From positions 5,764,501-5,828,500 of the forward strand of contig OX485805.1 of NCBI GenBank assembly GCA_950295325.1: a DNA stretch of 64,000 bases. The letters are read 5' to 3'. Under the pieces are notes generated by a model, which was not told the origin of the DNA, did no database searches, and saw only the letters and a list, made by a program, of their open reading frames with translations. A program made the position numbers and the translations under genes. This stretch comes from Polytrichum commune (lineage: Eukaryota > Streptophyta > Polytrichopsida > Polytrichales > Polytrichaceae). The stretch's first letter is position 1. Every line of letters begins with the position of its first letter. This document shows, piece after piece, positions 40,158 through 52,517 of this stretch.

Positions 40158-40508
40158 GGCCATGCACGTTCGGCAACATTGGTTTCAAAATCGAGTTGGA
40201 TAAGCCAAGGTAAAAGAATTTCAGTCTTGACATGTCCCTAACTTCGAGGAGCTTAGTATCAAGGTTGGGTCCCTCATTTCATTTTGGTCAAAAGCATCCA
40301 TTTCGAAGTCAAATTGGAAACAAAGGTTTTAAGCCTTTGCGAAATTGCCATTTTGGATTGGAAACCAAAATGGAATTTTATACCCAATAAAAGAGGGAGC
40401 AACCTTGAAACCAAGCTCCATGAAGTTAGACACATGTCAATGCTAAAATTCTTTACCTTGGCTTACCAAACTCCATTTCAACACCAACATTGTCAAACGT
40501 GTGTGGCC
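40158..40508. repeat. Long-arm foldback element (351 bp)
   Basis: The arms 40158-40273 and 40395-40508 are reverse complements over about 115 bp at roughly 80% identity, and the 120-bp centre is itself partly palindromic (CATTTTGGT and ACCAAAATG words). Transcribed RNA would form one long imperfect hairpin. No target duplication is clear. It is probably a long-TIR MITE and a possible small-RNA source. Confidence 0.7.
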
Positions 40509-43500
40509 TCCAAATTAAAGGCAAACTTCCAGGTGTTGGCTCCTCTTCCAGTTGGTTTCATATCTTGAAATTTCATGAGAAATGAAAAGAACTCCCAAAA
40601 GGATACGTCAAATTTTTTTAGACATACTTGCTTTGAAATATCTTGGATCTCCATGTATCCTCCATATTTGGCTTTTTGAACACAAACTTTCTTTGAAAGC
40701 CGAATAGTGGTTTATATACATTAGGGGGATTGAATTCACCTTTACGCATGATAGATTCCTTGACCAAGCCATACAAACAAAAGTGGAGTATGGGTGACAA
40801 CGGGTCTTGTTTGCAAAGGTTTGAGTTTCTATTGGTTATTAGCACGTATAAAACGAATCTCTGTGTGATATTTGAAGAAGAGTAGTTTGCCTTCACATGT
40901 ATATTCCATATTCATTCAATTGCCTCACTTACTTCCGGATTTTGGAGGAAACTACTAGTGTTGGGTGCGTATTACAATTGGCACCAAACTCCCACCGGTT
41001 ATCAGGGCGGTTCTTTGAATTTATTATTGTGGTCGTCGAATTTTCAAATTACCGGACTTGATTCATAACTTCCAGTTCTTTGTCGGTTTTTTTTCATGGA
41101 AACCACATGGTTTTTGAATCTTTTCAAATAACCAAGAGTGGAGGTGTTTCTACTGAATAAAAACTCTCAAAGCTATGTAACTGAAGGTCCTTTGCCTCTA
41201 ATTTTTCTTCAAAAACTGCAACTGGCGGTTGGTAACAAAATCAAATACCCACCCAACACCAAAAACTACACTAAATATCATATTTGATGTCACTTACTAT
41301 TTGGAATTACGCAATGCTATAACTATTTACCATACATCTCATTTTGACCAACAAAGATCAAATTGGTTGCTTGGACATTATAAAATATCAGCATCTTTAC
41401 TTGGTAAAACATTACATTAATCATAAAATCTTTAAGGGTTGTGTAACTCCAAAGAGTAAGTGAGACAAAATATCACACTTGGTGTACCATTCATCTTGTA
41501 CCCATTGGCCTTCCGTTGGTCTCCTCCTTAACTTGACGGTCAAATTCGCACGTGCTGCAAACCTTACACCCACCATTGCCTTTAGTCCGCGCCGCTTTTG
41601 TATGTAAACTACTGTATCATATCATGCTCTCAGCTCAGTTTGGCTGCTGCTTCAGGTGGTGTTATGTAATTTCCACGTAGGTTTCCACAAGTCCCAACGA
41701 ATGTGATACTGACACGTGGACAAGTTCTTTAGTGAAGTAGGTTCTCTACCGAGCTAATTTAAAGCACAATATACAGTGGTGTGGTCCTTGAGCCACCTAA
41801 GGGAAAAATGTGCTACATTCATCCCACACTGGTCAATGAGTTGACTGGACTTGCACATATACACTCCAAAGACCTGGACGGACACTCTCATCCAAGCTCT
41901 GTCCACTACGGTGTGTGGCCCTGTTGTGAGCAATTCATAGCCCACCCACACTTGCTGGTGCGGTCCACCAGTGAACGGTGAGTACCAACATTGGTTGTAA
42001 TCAGTGGCTCTCAATGGCTAAACCAACTTTAAAAGTCGCCTTTGCTGGTAGGAACCCTTTAGTGATGGTATGCACTAGTAAGTGTGGGTGGGATATCAAT
42101 TCCACAGATGACTTTGGCCGTTGGATGAGATTGGGAATTGTCTTGTTTGGTTTGAAATTATGGATCCATATGACTATCATTTGAACTTCTGAAATTGGAG
42201 TTAACATGAAAAAATTATAAGAGGTCAAAGTGAAGGATTTTGTTTTTTTCTCTAAAGTGATCACACACACTCTTGTAATCATTGTGTTGAGTTTATACTT
42301 GGTACTGTGGTCCACTATAATTTTGACATGCCATGATTATTTTGGTCAATGTAACATGTCCATTTTCAGCCCACACTATATTATTTTCCAAAACTAGAGA
42401 TACGGCATCAATCCATTTTACATGAACATGAATTACTGTAGGTTGAGGAATACAATATCAACAATACTCTAAAAATATAAGTAAAATGAAGAGTCCATCT
42501 TATTTTTGAATATGAATAGTTTTAAAATCATAAGTCACCCTAATTTTCATTCCACACATGTGGTGGGTCACGGTATTTTCTACCCATCCTAACATTTAGC
42601 CCATGGTAACAGATGTAAACAATGTGCCTATTGAACCTATGATGGAATCTATTTTTGGAGCACATCATCTAATCTAAGCGTAACACGTGTCGTTTTGGTG
42701 TTTGTTCATAACTACAAATCGTATCATATACCACTCAAATTTATGTGTCCAATCATGAACAAGAAGTGACCACATAAAGCCCACACACCTTAACCCTTTT
42801 CTTACCACTAAAGCTTGGTGGAGAAAGTGATACTAAATAGGCATTTCTTACATTAGCACCACTTCATTTTCATACCTCGGACGCAAACCCCAACATAAAC
42901 TCCTCGGGCCCAAAATTTTGCTCTCAACCTATACGATCGCTTGATTTGAGACTCCATCGATAAAGACACCCTTAGCTATAGGTGTCCACCGACCATGAAG
43001 AATGACCACAGAAGGCCTCCAATGCAAATGGGTACCTTGTTCATCCATCCATCCAAGATGGAAGTATATCATCCACCCTCTTTCTCCATAGTATGGACCT
43101 TTATTCATCCAATATGATGTTTTTCATCATCCCAGCCACTTGGAGATACTCATTGCTGCTTCCCAAACGCGTGCCACGCGTCTCAGAAGATTCTTCCGAA
43201 TGTTTCACACCTTCACACGGACCAATGCCAATGCCAATTGTAAATCAAGACCGGCAGCATTTCGTCTGTTACACTGTTTATCCACGACAGTTGGTTCATT
43301 GTGGAGAACACCGAATCGTGTCCAAAAAGTTCAGAATTTCTGTACTTAGCTGAGGATTCTAGCCGACTCTGCACGTTTTGAAAGCATATTAAATCATTGT
43401 TTCGGTTCTTCTTTCTGCTGCGACCCACGCATGTGTCGAGAATCTTTGTAGCTTGTTGTATTTTTCTGCGAGCTCTTGCGAAAAGCCAGCCTGATGGAGA

Positions 43501-44748
43501 GGAAAAAGGTGTTTGGTGACGATATGCGTCGCAACCTTGGGCATGAAGCGTGGGTGTAGCTGTAGACTTTTGTTGTTGATGTGGTTGTTGCAATTTGAGT
43601 TTGCAGAAGTTGGAAGGGCTGGACAGATCATCACGAGTTGAGAAGTTTGGTGGTTCATCGATCGACTCGCCAGGAAGAGAGGTAAATTTTGGAATCTGGT
43701 GATATGTGTGTTAAGATTAAGCTGTTGAGTCTGGAAGAGTGAGCGTGATGGAGTGGAATAGAGATGTGAGATGGAGATTGGTAGACAGGGGCTCTCAATA
43801 AGATCGACTTAACTTATTGGTCAATATGATTGACCGATCGGTGATTGATGTGAGATCTTTCTTTAACTTCGTTATTATATGAGGGTACGAGAAGCGGAGG
43901 GAAAAGAAAAGTTCGTAATTTGGTTGGTGGTTCATTTCATCATGTGACCCGCGGGGAATGCCACTTAAAAAGTGAACCTTGAACCAACATTTGGAAGTAC
44001 AACTTTTAGATAGTTGTTCGTAGATATGAGAAGAAATAACTTCCAAGTAGATCAGTCGCAGCAGCTTACTTAGATGCTTTAGAACTAGAGGGCAGTTGCG
44101 TGCGCACATAGAAGAGAAGCCTTGGACTTCGAGAAGACTTCTCTGTTGCACTAGTGTGCATTCACATGTTTGCACTTGAGCCATGTGGCCGGGGATTTAT
44201 ACTTTACTTTGATTTGTCATTATGCAGATCCTTGTTGTTGTTGTTGTTTTTGGGTCGTTTTGCTATATCTTTTTGGCCACGGGTGAGGGTTACTAGTCCT
44301 AATAAAATCAAGTTCGAAAGGAGAAGTCACCATTTGGTGGGCGGACCTTTTTGTTTGTTTGTTTTTTTTTTTTCCCCATCCTTTTAAGCCCAAGTCTGTT
44401 AAATTCGGCCATCAATCGCTCACCTCACCTGCTTGGCATGTACGTTACCAATCCTTGTCTCGATTCGGCTCTTTAAGTTTTGATTCAATCTTTGGCGACA
44501 ATCATTTCGTCAACCTTCCTTTTCAATGTACTTTATCCAAATTCATATAGTGCAGTGTTACGCATTCGAGCGCTATTCGGTCCTTTCTGGCACCCATAGC
44601 CGCACTTGACTTAGTAGCCTCCAAATAGCTGATTTTCATGAGCGTTTTGCTGCATTTTGTACTGGTACAAGCAAAATGAATTTCGCAAAATCGACACGCA
44701 TGAACATGATCTCTGACTACATGTCTGTTTGCAAATTATGATCAAATC
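40509..44748. other. Non-coding sequence and upstream region of the transporter gene
   Basis: About 4.2 kb with no recognisable exon, RNA gene or complete transposon. Open frames on the minus strand at 43213-43658 and 43795-44184 show no known motif. The last few hundred bases must contain the promoter of the transporter gene, but no obvious TATA box was singled out. Confidence 0.4.
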
Positions 44749-47700
44749 ATGCTTCAGGAAACCAACATGATGAATGGGGATGGAGGGCTAGCAAACAATC
44801 ACTCAGGTACTTCGATGAGCCATGGAAATGGTCGGAGTACTGCAGCAACCAAAGGGAAACTAGAGTCCACAACAGATCACCATACAGCTGGCAACTTGGA
44901 TGGCGGAGCTTTATTCGTACTTGAATCCAAAGGTACTTGAATAAATTCCTCTTGAAACAAGACAGCTTATCCATGGCCAACCGGTGACTATGAGTTGTCA
45001 AGTGTGTCAGAGGCATGTGACAACTTTTGCTGTGAGGATAAAGAGGAGAGAATAAATTAAGGCTCCATACCGTCCTACCCTAAACTTAATTTCCACATCA
45101 TACACACTCCCACCAACCACATGATAGGACAAGTTTATTTTATTTTATTTAGACCTAATCTGACCCGCATGTAAGGGGATTTCAATGTACTGACCTAATC
45201 TTAAGAACGTACATGACAGTTTCGAGAGATGATGTTCTCAAACGCTGACTTGTAGTGTTGATCTGATCCTCTTTACGGGCAGCTAGCTGAAATTCGATTT
45301 GAGCATTTTTCCCAACTATATCAGCATTGAATGAAATGGAACACAGATCTAACCTAATTCTGAAGAGATTATTACACTGATCCAACTGACATCATGTGTT
45401 GTTTGAGACGTACAGGGAACTGGAAGCATGCAGGATTCCATCTCACCACATCGATCGCAGCTCCTCCCCTTCTCAGCCTCCCATTTGCAATGACAGGGTT
45501 AGGTTGGGCTCCTGGAATTTTGGCCCTCCTCATTGGAGCTGCTGTGTCCTTCTATGCATACATGATCATCTCCCAAGTCCTCGAACGCGCTGACCTGGAA
45601 GGCCATCGGTTCCTTAGGTTTCGAGACCTGGGAGGTTACGTCCTTGGTACGCAAATTGACAGTCACATTCATTAATTATTCATTATAACTTATCATGGAC
45701 ACCCTTGAAATGGTTCCTCAATGATGAATGGATTCAACCGAGTATGAAATAGCATTGTGACCCAAGAAACGCGTATATCAAACTGACTTAAATCATCATG
45801 GTCTAATTCTTGCAGGACGGAGATATGGCTACTACCCTGTTGCCACGATTCAGATTGCTGTGTGCTTGGGCACTGTTATTGCCAGCACTATTCTTGGTGG
45901 TCAGAGCATGAAGGTAATAATTTAGCTCAACAAAGTGACAAGTGATCCCTCAAGATCCAATCACAAAGATGAAAATGTATAATTTTTGGTGTGTGCTTGC
46001 TCAAATGCAAACTTGGCTCTGAAGGGTAGAGTTTGTAGAGGGGACTCCATCTGTCTCTGCCTTTAGTTTCTTCAGGTAGGTCGTTTGCGACCTGCCATGG
46101 AAACCCTATAAAATGGAGCGAGTAGGGTTTTGCAAACCTTGAATGGATGTGGGGTCATGTAAACCATCATTTTTGGAGGTTCTTGCAAGGAATCTTAAGG
46201 GTTGATCCCACACGTATGGGTTTTTCATGATCAAATTAAGACGGTGAGCAGTTGGAAGGTAATGAGGTTAGAAAGGTTGGAAGAGACGACAACCCAAGGA
46301 AACAGTGGACAGGAAGGGTAACTTGGGGCCCTCTCTAAGCACCCTTATGAATAGAACTGAACAAGTCGCACTCGTCACTTGATCTATAGTGGTAGTAGGT
46401 GTCAATTTTGGCTAAATAGGAGAAGTTGTTAAATACATTGGGGGAGCCATGACTTCTCTTTTGACTATGGGAGGTATTACAATCTCTGAAATGATGCAGA
46501 ACATATCCAATACATTTGATGTTTCATGGCATATAAAATTCACGTTTTAGAAATATCATAAAATATTCTCATACGATATTCTCAGCAGCTCATTTTTGTT
46601 CGGTGGATCTCGAAGACAAAAGCTTGGGGTGCTTGAGTTTGAGCCTTCCCAAACTGAATCCGAGTCTCCTTGGTTCCTATTGCCCAGTTTAGAAATTGAA
46701 CAACCTTCCCTTAGTGTAGAATGTTATGATAACTAATACTTGGTTGTACAGTTTATATACAGAATATACAATCCCACAGGCGGGACACAATTGTACGAGT
46801 TCATCGCTTTTTTTGGGGTAGTGATGCTGCTGCTTTCCCAACTGCCCTCCTTCCATTCTCTGCGATACATCAATATGGTGTCATTGTTTTGCTGTCTGGG
46901 CTACAGTTTGTGTGCAGTTGGAGGTTGCATCTATGCAGGTAGGAACCCTCTCTTGACCTCGTGAATATTGCATTTCTCAATTGGTAGCCTTAAATTCCTT
47001 CAAAGCGAGCTATCACCTACACTAAGTTCTTTGTAACTACTTTCTTGTCAAGACTTTTATCCAAATGATATGAACTATGACCCCATTCATGAACTATTGG
47101 AGAGGTTTAGTAAGAAAACCCAACACCAAGAATGTGAAGATAACCTCTCTTGCTCATCATTTCTCCTCCTATATAGCTTCCTGAAGGCTTTATCTCAAGA
47201 GTGGGAGTAAACTTAGCTTCATGTTAGTTTTACTTTAATTTTGTTCACAGTGACAGGAACCCTTGCGCGCATTTCTAGTTAGCTTAGTCCCAAATCACAT
47301 AGAATCTTTATATCTTAATGTTGTCCTAAAATGTTCCTCACTAGAAGGACCAACTATGGAGACAAAGGCAAAATTTCACTGTCTAAGGCTACTTCCGTGT
47401 CGTTATCTTTGCATGGTTCATCATTAAACTCATTTATCATCTTATGAGGTCAATTGACTACACTATATATATTATTTAGTAAGGCTAACATCAAAATTGA
47501 TGTGCCATGTTAGTTAAAGCGACCTCCATAATTTCTAATGAAGCAATAAGTGTCCAATGCCATCTTGTGTGGTTGTCATCTAGTGATTGCAAGATCAGTT
47601 ACTTGTGTCATTGATGAAGAGTGGGGGCCACACTAACTCAAATGTTTAATGTAGTGGAAACAACTCCCTCACAAGCTTATCTTAATTACTTGGCAGGCCA

Positions 47701-50700
47701 TACAGGTCGTGCGCCCGCACGTAGCTTCTCAATTGTGGGAACTCCTGTATCCAAAATGTTTGGGGTCTTCAATTCTTTGGCCATCATTATCACCACATTT
47801 GGGAATGGCATCATCCCAGAAATCCAGGTACACTATACATGTGATTTGGTGTGGCATTAAAATTGATGTGCTATATATGTAATTAAATTGGCTTCCATGA
47901 CTTGTCATATAGCAACATCAAATGTGCAATGCCACCTTCTTTGGGTGCCACCCAGTGATTACGAGATCCATTATGTGGATTGATGATGAATAGTTTGGGC
48001 TAAAACTTGATAAGATGTATAGTGTAACGTTTACATGGCATCTTTAATATGAGGTTCGGCTCACACAAGGTCCCAACCCGTAAGGCCCAAGGCACTTGAG
48101 GTCAATCCGTGCGATCTTAACTGTTCAAAGCATGGAAGTTGGGACTTACCACTTCACACCCCGGGTACGCAACTCCCATATTATACGCAGGGGGCATCGT
48201 ACTTAAAATGGCTTAGAGGACGGCTTTTGTAAAAATTATATCAAATTATATCAAATTAAAATGATCAAAAAGTTGGGTGAAGACCAAATTAAATAAAATT
48301 AGATGAAAAAAAAGTTGGGTAAAGACCAAATTAAATAAAATGAGATGAAAAAAAAGTTGGGTAAAGACCAAATTAAATAAATGAGATGAAAAAAAAGTTG
48401 GGTTGCATATTTATTAAGCCTCCCATTAAAATTATAAGCCACGAATAGTTGCCTCCCATTAAAATTATAATTCATTCACAATGTTAAAATTTTATTAAAA
48501 AGTCCAAAAAGTTGGGTAGTTTGACCTATGGTACCTGTATTAAAAAAAATCATATAATTAGGTTTTTAATGCAATTATATGCTTCAAAATATATTCATTT
48601 CCTATATATAATTACATTTTTGGATTCCTTGTTAGAAGGGCTACAAGGGTTTCCTACATTAAAACAAATTGTATCACTCAATATTGGACTAAAACGCATT
48701 ATAAGTGATTATAATCAGGACCATATAATACGGGAGTTGCGTACCCGGGCTTCACACGGGGTTCCAAACCCTAGGTCCCTAATATGACATGGATGCCTAC
48801 ATGACAACACTTTCTGGAGATGAGACTGGAAACTTGTGTTGAGAGTTGGGTCGAGCACAAAGCTAGACCCAACTCTCAACGCAAATCCCGCAAGTTTGTT
48901 TGCATAAAATAATCAAGATCTGACTTTAACAAATATAAACCATATTCTATTGATTTCTTAAGGCTCGAGAATTGGGACTTCGCCTCCATAATGGGACTTG
49001 GGACCCCATGTGAACCGGCCCTGAGGTGGATAATCAGGGTTCGCTGACATTGTGCCTTCTTATAGTGAATGTCAGTGGATCATGGATATTAATTATATAC
49101 TTTTTCCTCATTTGACTCCAGGCAACATTGTCTCCACCAGTTACAGGGAAGATGTTCAAGGGTTTACTTGTATGCTACTCAGTCGTTACATCCACATTTT
49201 TCTCTGTGGCGAGCTCGGGATATTGGGCATATGGAAACAGTGCTTCAGGGAACCTCTTCACCAGTCTAGCACCTGATATTCCAAATTGGCTCATCTTTCT
49301 AGCCAACATGCTCATCCTTGCACAACTCTTTGCCGTTGCCTTGGTGAGTGGCCACAAGATCAAACTTATTGTCGAATGATTTTTTCATCAGTGTTGAAAT
49401 GCATATTTCTTAAAACATACACTTCCATAATTTCATGCCTCTAGCATAATGTATGTGCAAACATGTAAAAGTACCATGTAAAATGGAAGTAAGTCAACTA
49501 AGATGCCATGTAAGGGTTCATACTAATGTGAAAGAGACTAAATAGAGCTTTGTGGAACTTAAAGCTTTTTCCCATTCATTAACAGTGGCATATTAATCCC
49601 AGGCCTTAACTTGGATATCATGAGAATTCCAAGGTAAGGTGCCTAAGGTTGGGATATTGGTTGGATGGGTGATCTTCCTAGAACTCGGGACACCCTACCA
49701 CTACAATCCACCCAATCATAGTGGGAGCAACTAGGTGAACCAAAGACTCTAAATTGCAAATTGTGCTTAATGAATCCAATTTGAACTGAGAACTAGAACC
49801 CATGTTAGAGTGTGGGACGTGCAACGCAAAGTAACTTGGATCCTATCTCCCAATGCTTCCTAAATATTGTTCTTGTGTCCTGAAGACCACCATTACACAG
49901 GTAGTTGCACAAATTGAATTAAGATATACATTGGACCTTGTGTGGTCACTCTTCGTAATTGGATGCCTATATTGAGTGGTATATGACAAGGCTTGTAGTT
50001 AATGATGGTTTGTAGAACAACAAGTATTACGATGAGATTGGAATATGTGCTTAGAATATATATATATATAGAGAGAGAGAGACCATTCTAGCTAGGTTCA
50101 AAAGGTAATAACACAATTGGTATTGCTGATGTGATCACTTGAAGAGAAAGCTCAAAGTTTCACTCTGATCTCTTACAACTTTTGCATCATCTCAACTGTA
50201 AATTCTTGAAACTTGAGAATGACATCTCCTTTATTGTGGCAATTGCTAACTGGACGAAACAATTTCAAAAATCATCTGTAGAGTTGGAAGTGCCCACAGT
50301 CGGGCCTGCTTGAGTGGTTCTGTTCTGATGTAACGTGGAAATGGGTTGTGATTGATATAATTGCAGGTTTACTCGCAACCGACATTCGAGATATTTGAGG
50401 GTAGGTCCTCCGATGTTGGGAAAGGCATGTTCTCCAAGCGGAATTTGTTGCCACGTTTCCTTCTTCGATCCTCCTACGTCGCAGTGGCCACCCTCGTCTC
50501 CGCAGCGCTGCCCTTCTTCGGCGACTTCAATGCCATCATCGGTGCCTTTGGGTTCACTCCTCTCGATTTCGTGCTCCCTTTCATTCTCTACACCGCCACC
50601 TTCAATCCCTCCCCACGGACCTTCAAATTCTGGCTCCACTACACCATCATAATCGTGTTCAGCCTCATCGGGATACTGGGATGCATATCTTCCGTTCGAC

Positions 50701-50750
50701 AAGTGGTCTTAGATGCAACGTCATATAAATTGTTCGCAAATTTAGGATAG
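44749..50750 (+). CDS. Amino acid permease of the AAAP family, GABA transporter 1/2-like (seven exons)
   Basis: Seven exons join without frame errors: 44749-44932, 45416-45646, 45816-45913, 46752-46938, 47697-47827, 49122-49343 and 50367-50750, total 478 codons plus stop. All introns are GT-AG. The hydrophilic N-terminus ends in GGALFVLESK|GNWKHAGFHLTT, the hallmark entry to TM1 of plant GABA-permease-like carriers. It is followed by APPLLSLPFAMTGLGW, then LGGQSMK, SQLPSFHSLRYINMVSL, FGNGIIPEIQATL, TGKMFKGLLVCY, SGYWAYGNSA and a last exon with FLLRSSYVAVATLV and several membrane spans. About eleven spans are expected, in plasma membrane or vacuole, coupling proton flow to uptake of GABA or related amino acids. 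Substrate cannot be told from sequence. The ATG at 44749 gives the longest product; ATGs at 44767 and 44770 are alternatives. This is the clearest intact host gene in the window. Confidence 0.88.
48053..49021. mobile_element. Tourist/PIF-like element in intron 5 of the transporter
   Basis: Imperfect inverted ends (left GGTTCGGCTCACACAAGGTC, right in reverse complement GGGCCGGTTCACATGGGGTC, both then CCAA) are flanked by the direct repeat TGA (48050-48052 and 49022-49024). The ends resemble those of the MITE at 38459-38902. Inside are a second inverted pair (48152-48185 with 48724-48757, core CCCGGGTACGCAACTCCC) and a 42-bp tandem repeat, suggesting nested elements. Confidence 0.6.
48271..48405 (+). 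repeat. 42-bp tandem repeat (about 3.2 copies)
   Basis: The unit AGTTGGGTAAAGACCAAATT plus AAATAAAATGAGATGAAAAAAA is repeated with very few changes inside the intronic element. Confidence 0.85.
49584..49898 (+). repeat. 5S rRNA-derived element (Cassandra TRIM-like or SINE3-like) in intron 6
   Basis: 49610-49700 aligns along the length of plant 5S rRNA from GGATCCCATCAGAACTCC onward. Window words include GGATATCATGAGAATTCC, then GGTTGGATGGGTGATCTTCC, corresponding to the internal promoter (box A, intermediate element, box C GGATGGGTGACC). It is too diverged to be a working 5S gene. Cassandra TRIMs of ferns and seed plants carry 5S in their LTRs, and some SINEs have 5S heads. The boundaries given are tentative (TG at 49584, CA near 49898), with no exact target duplication. 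Confidence 0.55.
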
Positions 50751-51840
50751 TAGTGATGTAAGCCCTTCTTTGGGGTATCATTTGTTTAGGGACCAGCTTG
50801 TGACACTTGTACATTTCGGGAAGAGTGTGGGTACTCCCAATTTACAATGCTTGATCCTAGCTCCCAATTGGATAGAGGTGGTTTAGGTTTGATAAACACA
50901 TGGTCACTTCATGTCCTTTTTAAAATTATACCAATCCTCACCAGGTTGTTTAGATCAGTGCCCGGGAATTTTTTGGGCATAGTCGGTTAAGATCGGAGTG
51001 ATTCTAAATCCAGCCGGTTACATGTTGACATCTTCCGGTTTTTCTTTCATTCATTTGAGGTATATTCTTGTATAGATTCCTCTAAAATGATCGGTAACTC
51101 TCCTGAAGTCTCTAACTTCAACCGGTTATTTCTTGAAACTCAACCAGTTCATCTGTAACTAACTGCCGGTTCTTCCCGGACATAGGTTGAGATGCATGTA
51201 TTACTTGTCCACAAGTGGTTTTGATCGCCTCATCCCATGAACTATTTGCAGATGGAGGAAAACTTAGCCTTTCTAATGGGTATATGGAGTTTCGCGGAGT
51301 TACTTATGAGGAATGTAACTTGTACATTTTGGGAAGTGGGATACTCTCAATTCATAACATTCGATCCTATCCCCCAATTGACTGGACATGGTTTTGATAG
51401 TATAATGGAAAATTCGGTTCATTTTTTCCTGTAAAAATATTAATTCTTATTGAGTTGTTGGGTTGCATATGTTTTGTTAAGAAATTGATAAGTGTCTTGG
51501 ATGCCACATCCTATAAGGTAGCCGACCCATTCTTGATCATCACTCCAGTTTCACAAGTTAGGCCAATTTATTTCAATGTAGCACGATATCAATCTTTGAT
51601 CAATGCTAAATATGTCATGACCAAAAACTAGATGTATAATAGAGGCGTCTATTCCCAATTATGACCCCATGGGCAATCTATAGAGTACCGGATTTTTGAT
51701 AAGGTTGGGATTGAATTTCGATTAGGATTTTGAACAAGTTGGAACCAATAATGCCACAACACATTTCATGGTTTTGAGTGCTAAAATGAGGAGGAACAAG
51801 CAATTATCTATCTTCCTACATGGGAAAAAAATGCATTGTC
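50751..51840. other. 3' flank of the transporter gene with a direct duplication and a dispersed repeat
   Basis: Two related blocks, about 50805-50895 and 51320-51410, share CTTGTACATTT, GGGAAG, GATCCTA and CCCAATTG words in direct orientation (about 75% by eye). 50958-51132 resembles 2660-2825. 51140-51175 resembles 38390-38425 (AACC-GGTTCATCTGTAAC). No exon is recognised. No clear polyadenylation signal was singled out. Confidence 0.5.
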
Positions 51841-52517
51841 TTATATTTCTCCAAATTTGGTGCAAAATCTCTTAAGAATATTTAGTACTAAAAAATCCCA
51901 GCTATGAATGGCCATTTTACCATTAAAAAAAGATTTCTTCTTTTTATTTTGCCCTCTGTTGGTATGAATAATTTTAACATCATGGAAGAAACCCACCATA
52001 TCCCTAGTAGGGTTTACCCATCCACTGAGACATCGGGAACGGGTGCCAACCATGAAGCATTGAATTGGGGGAGGCATAGAGAAATGGTGTAGGCGCGTGC
52101 AGGGAGGAGTAAAACCAATCAAGCATTGCAAGATAAAGACAGGGTCCTCCACCCCATCTTTATAAAACCCAATCCATTGTCCGGGGTGGTTGGTATCTAG
52201 GTCGGCTTTCAGCAAGTGTTGCCATTGTCCAAGAATTTTGTTCGTAAGCATATTCCAGTATCCTGCCTCAATTGGTGTAAGGTTAAACTCCTCTTGTACT
52301 TTATCCCATGAAAGAAAATGCCGATGTTCACTATCCCGAGTATTGTCCACACAATGGATACTCTTGCGGTAGAGGTAATGAGCTTTGGAATAAGAAAAAT
52401 TATTCTTAATAAGTTCCAACCCATCAGACCACCAAATGTTTGAATGTAGCAGTTCCATCTGGGTGCGAGGAGGAAGTTGATAAGTGCCTTTCACCATAGT
52501 TTTCCAAGCTTTGCTAA
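51841..52517 (-). pseudogene. LINE (L1-type) 3' portion, left of the solo LTR
   Basis: The minus strand encodes DISKAWKTMVKGTYQLPPR and onward (IWWSDGLELI, CVDNTRDSEHRHFLSWDKVQ, HPGQWIGFYKDG), a C-terminal region typical of plant LINE ORF2. It continues the LINE pieces to the right of the solo LTR: the upstream exon ends SGSKVWSHIS and this side resumes with ISKAWK across the target duplication. The frame is open here for over 200 codons, but the element as a whole is broken. Confidence 0.8.

Noticed and set aside
49610-49700. Functional 5S rRNA gene
   Set aside because: Too many differences from the highly conserved plant 5S sequence and no complete 120-nt match.
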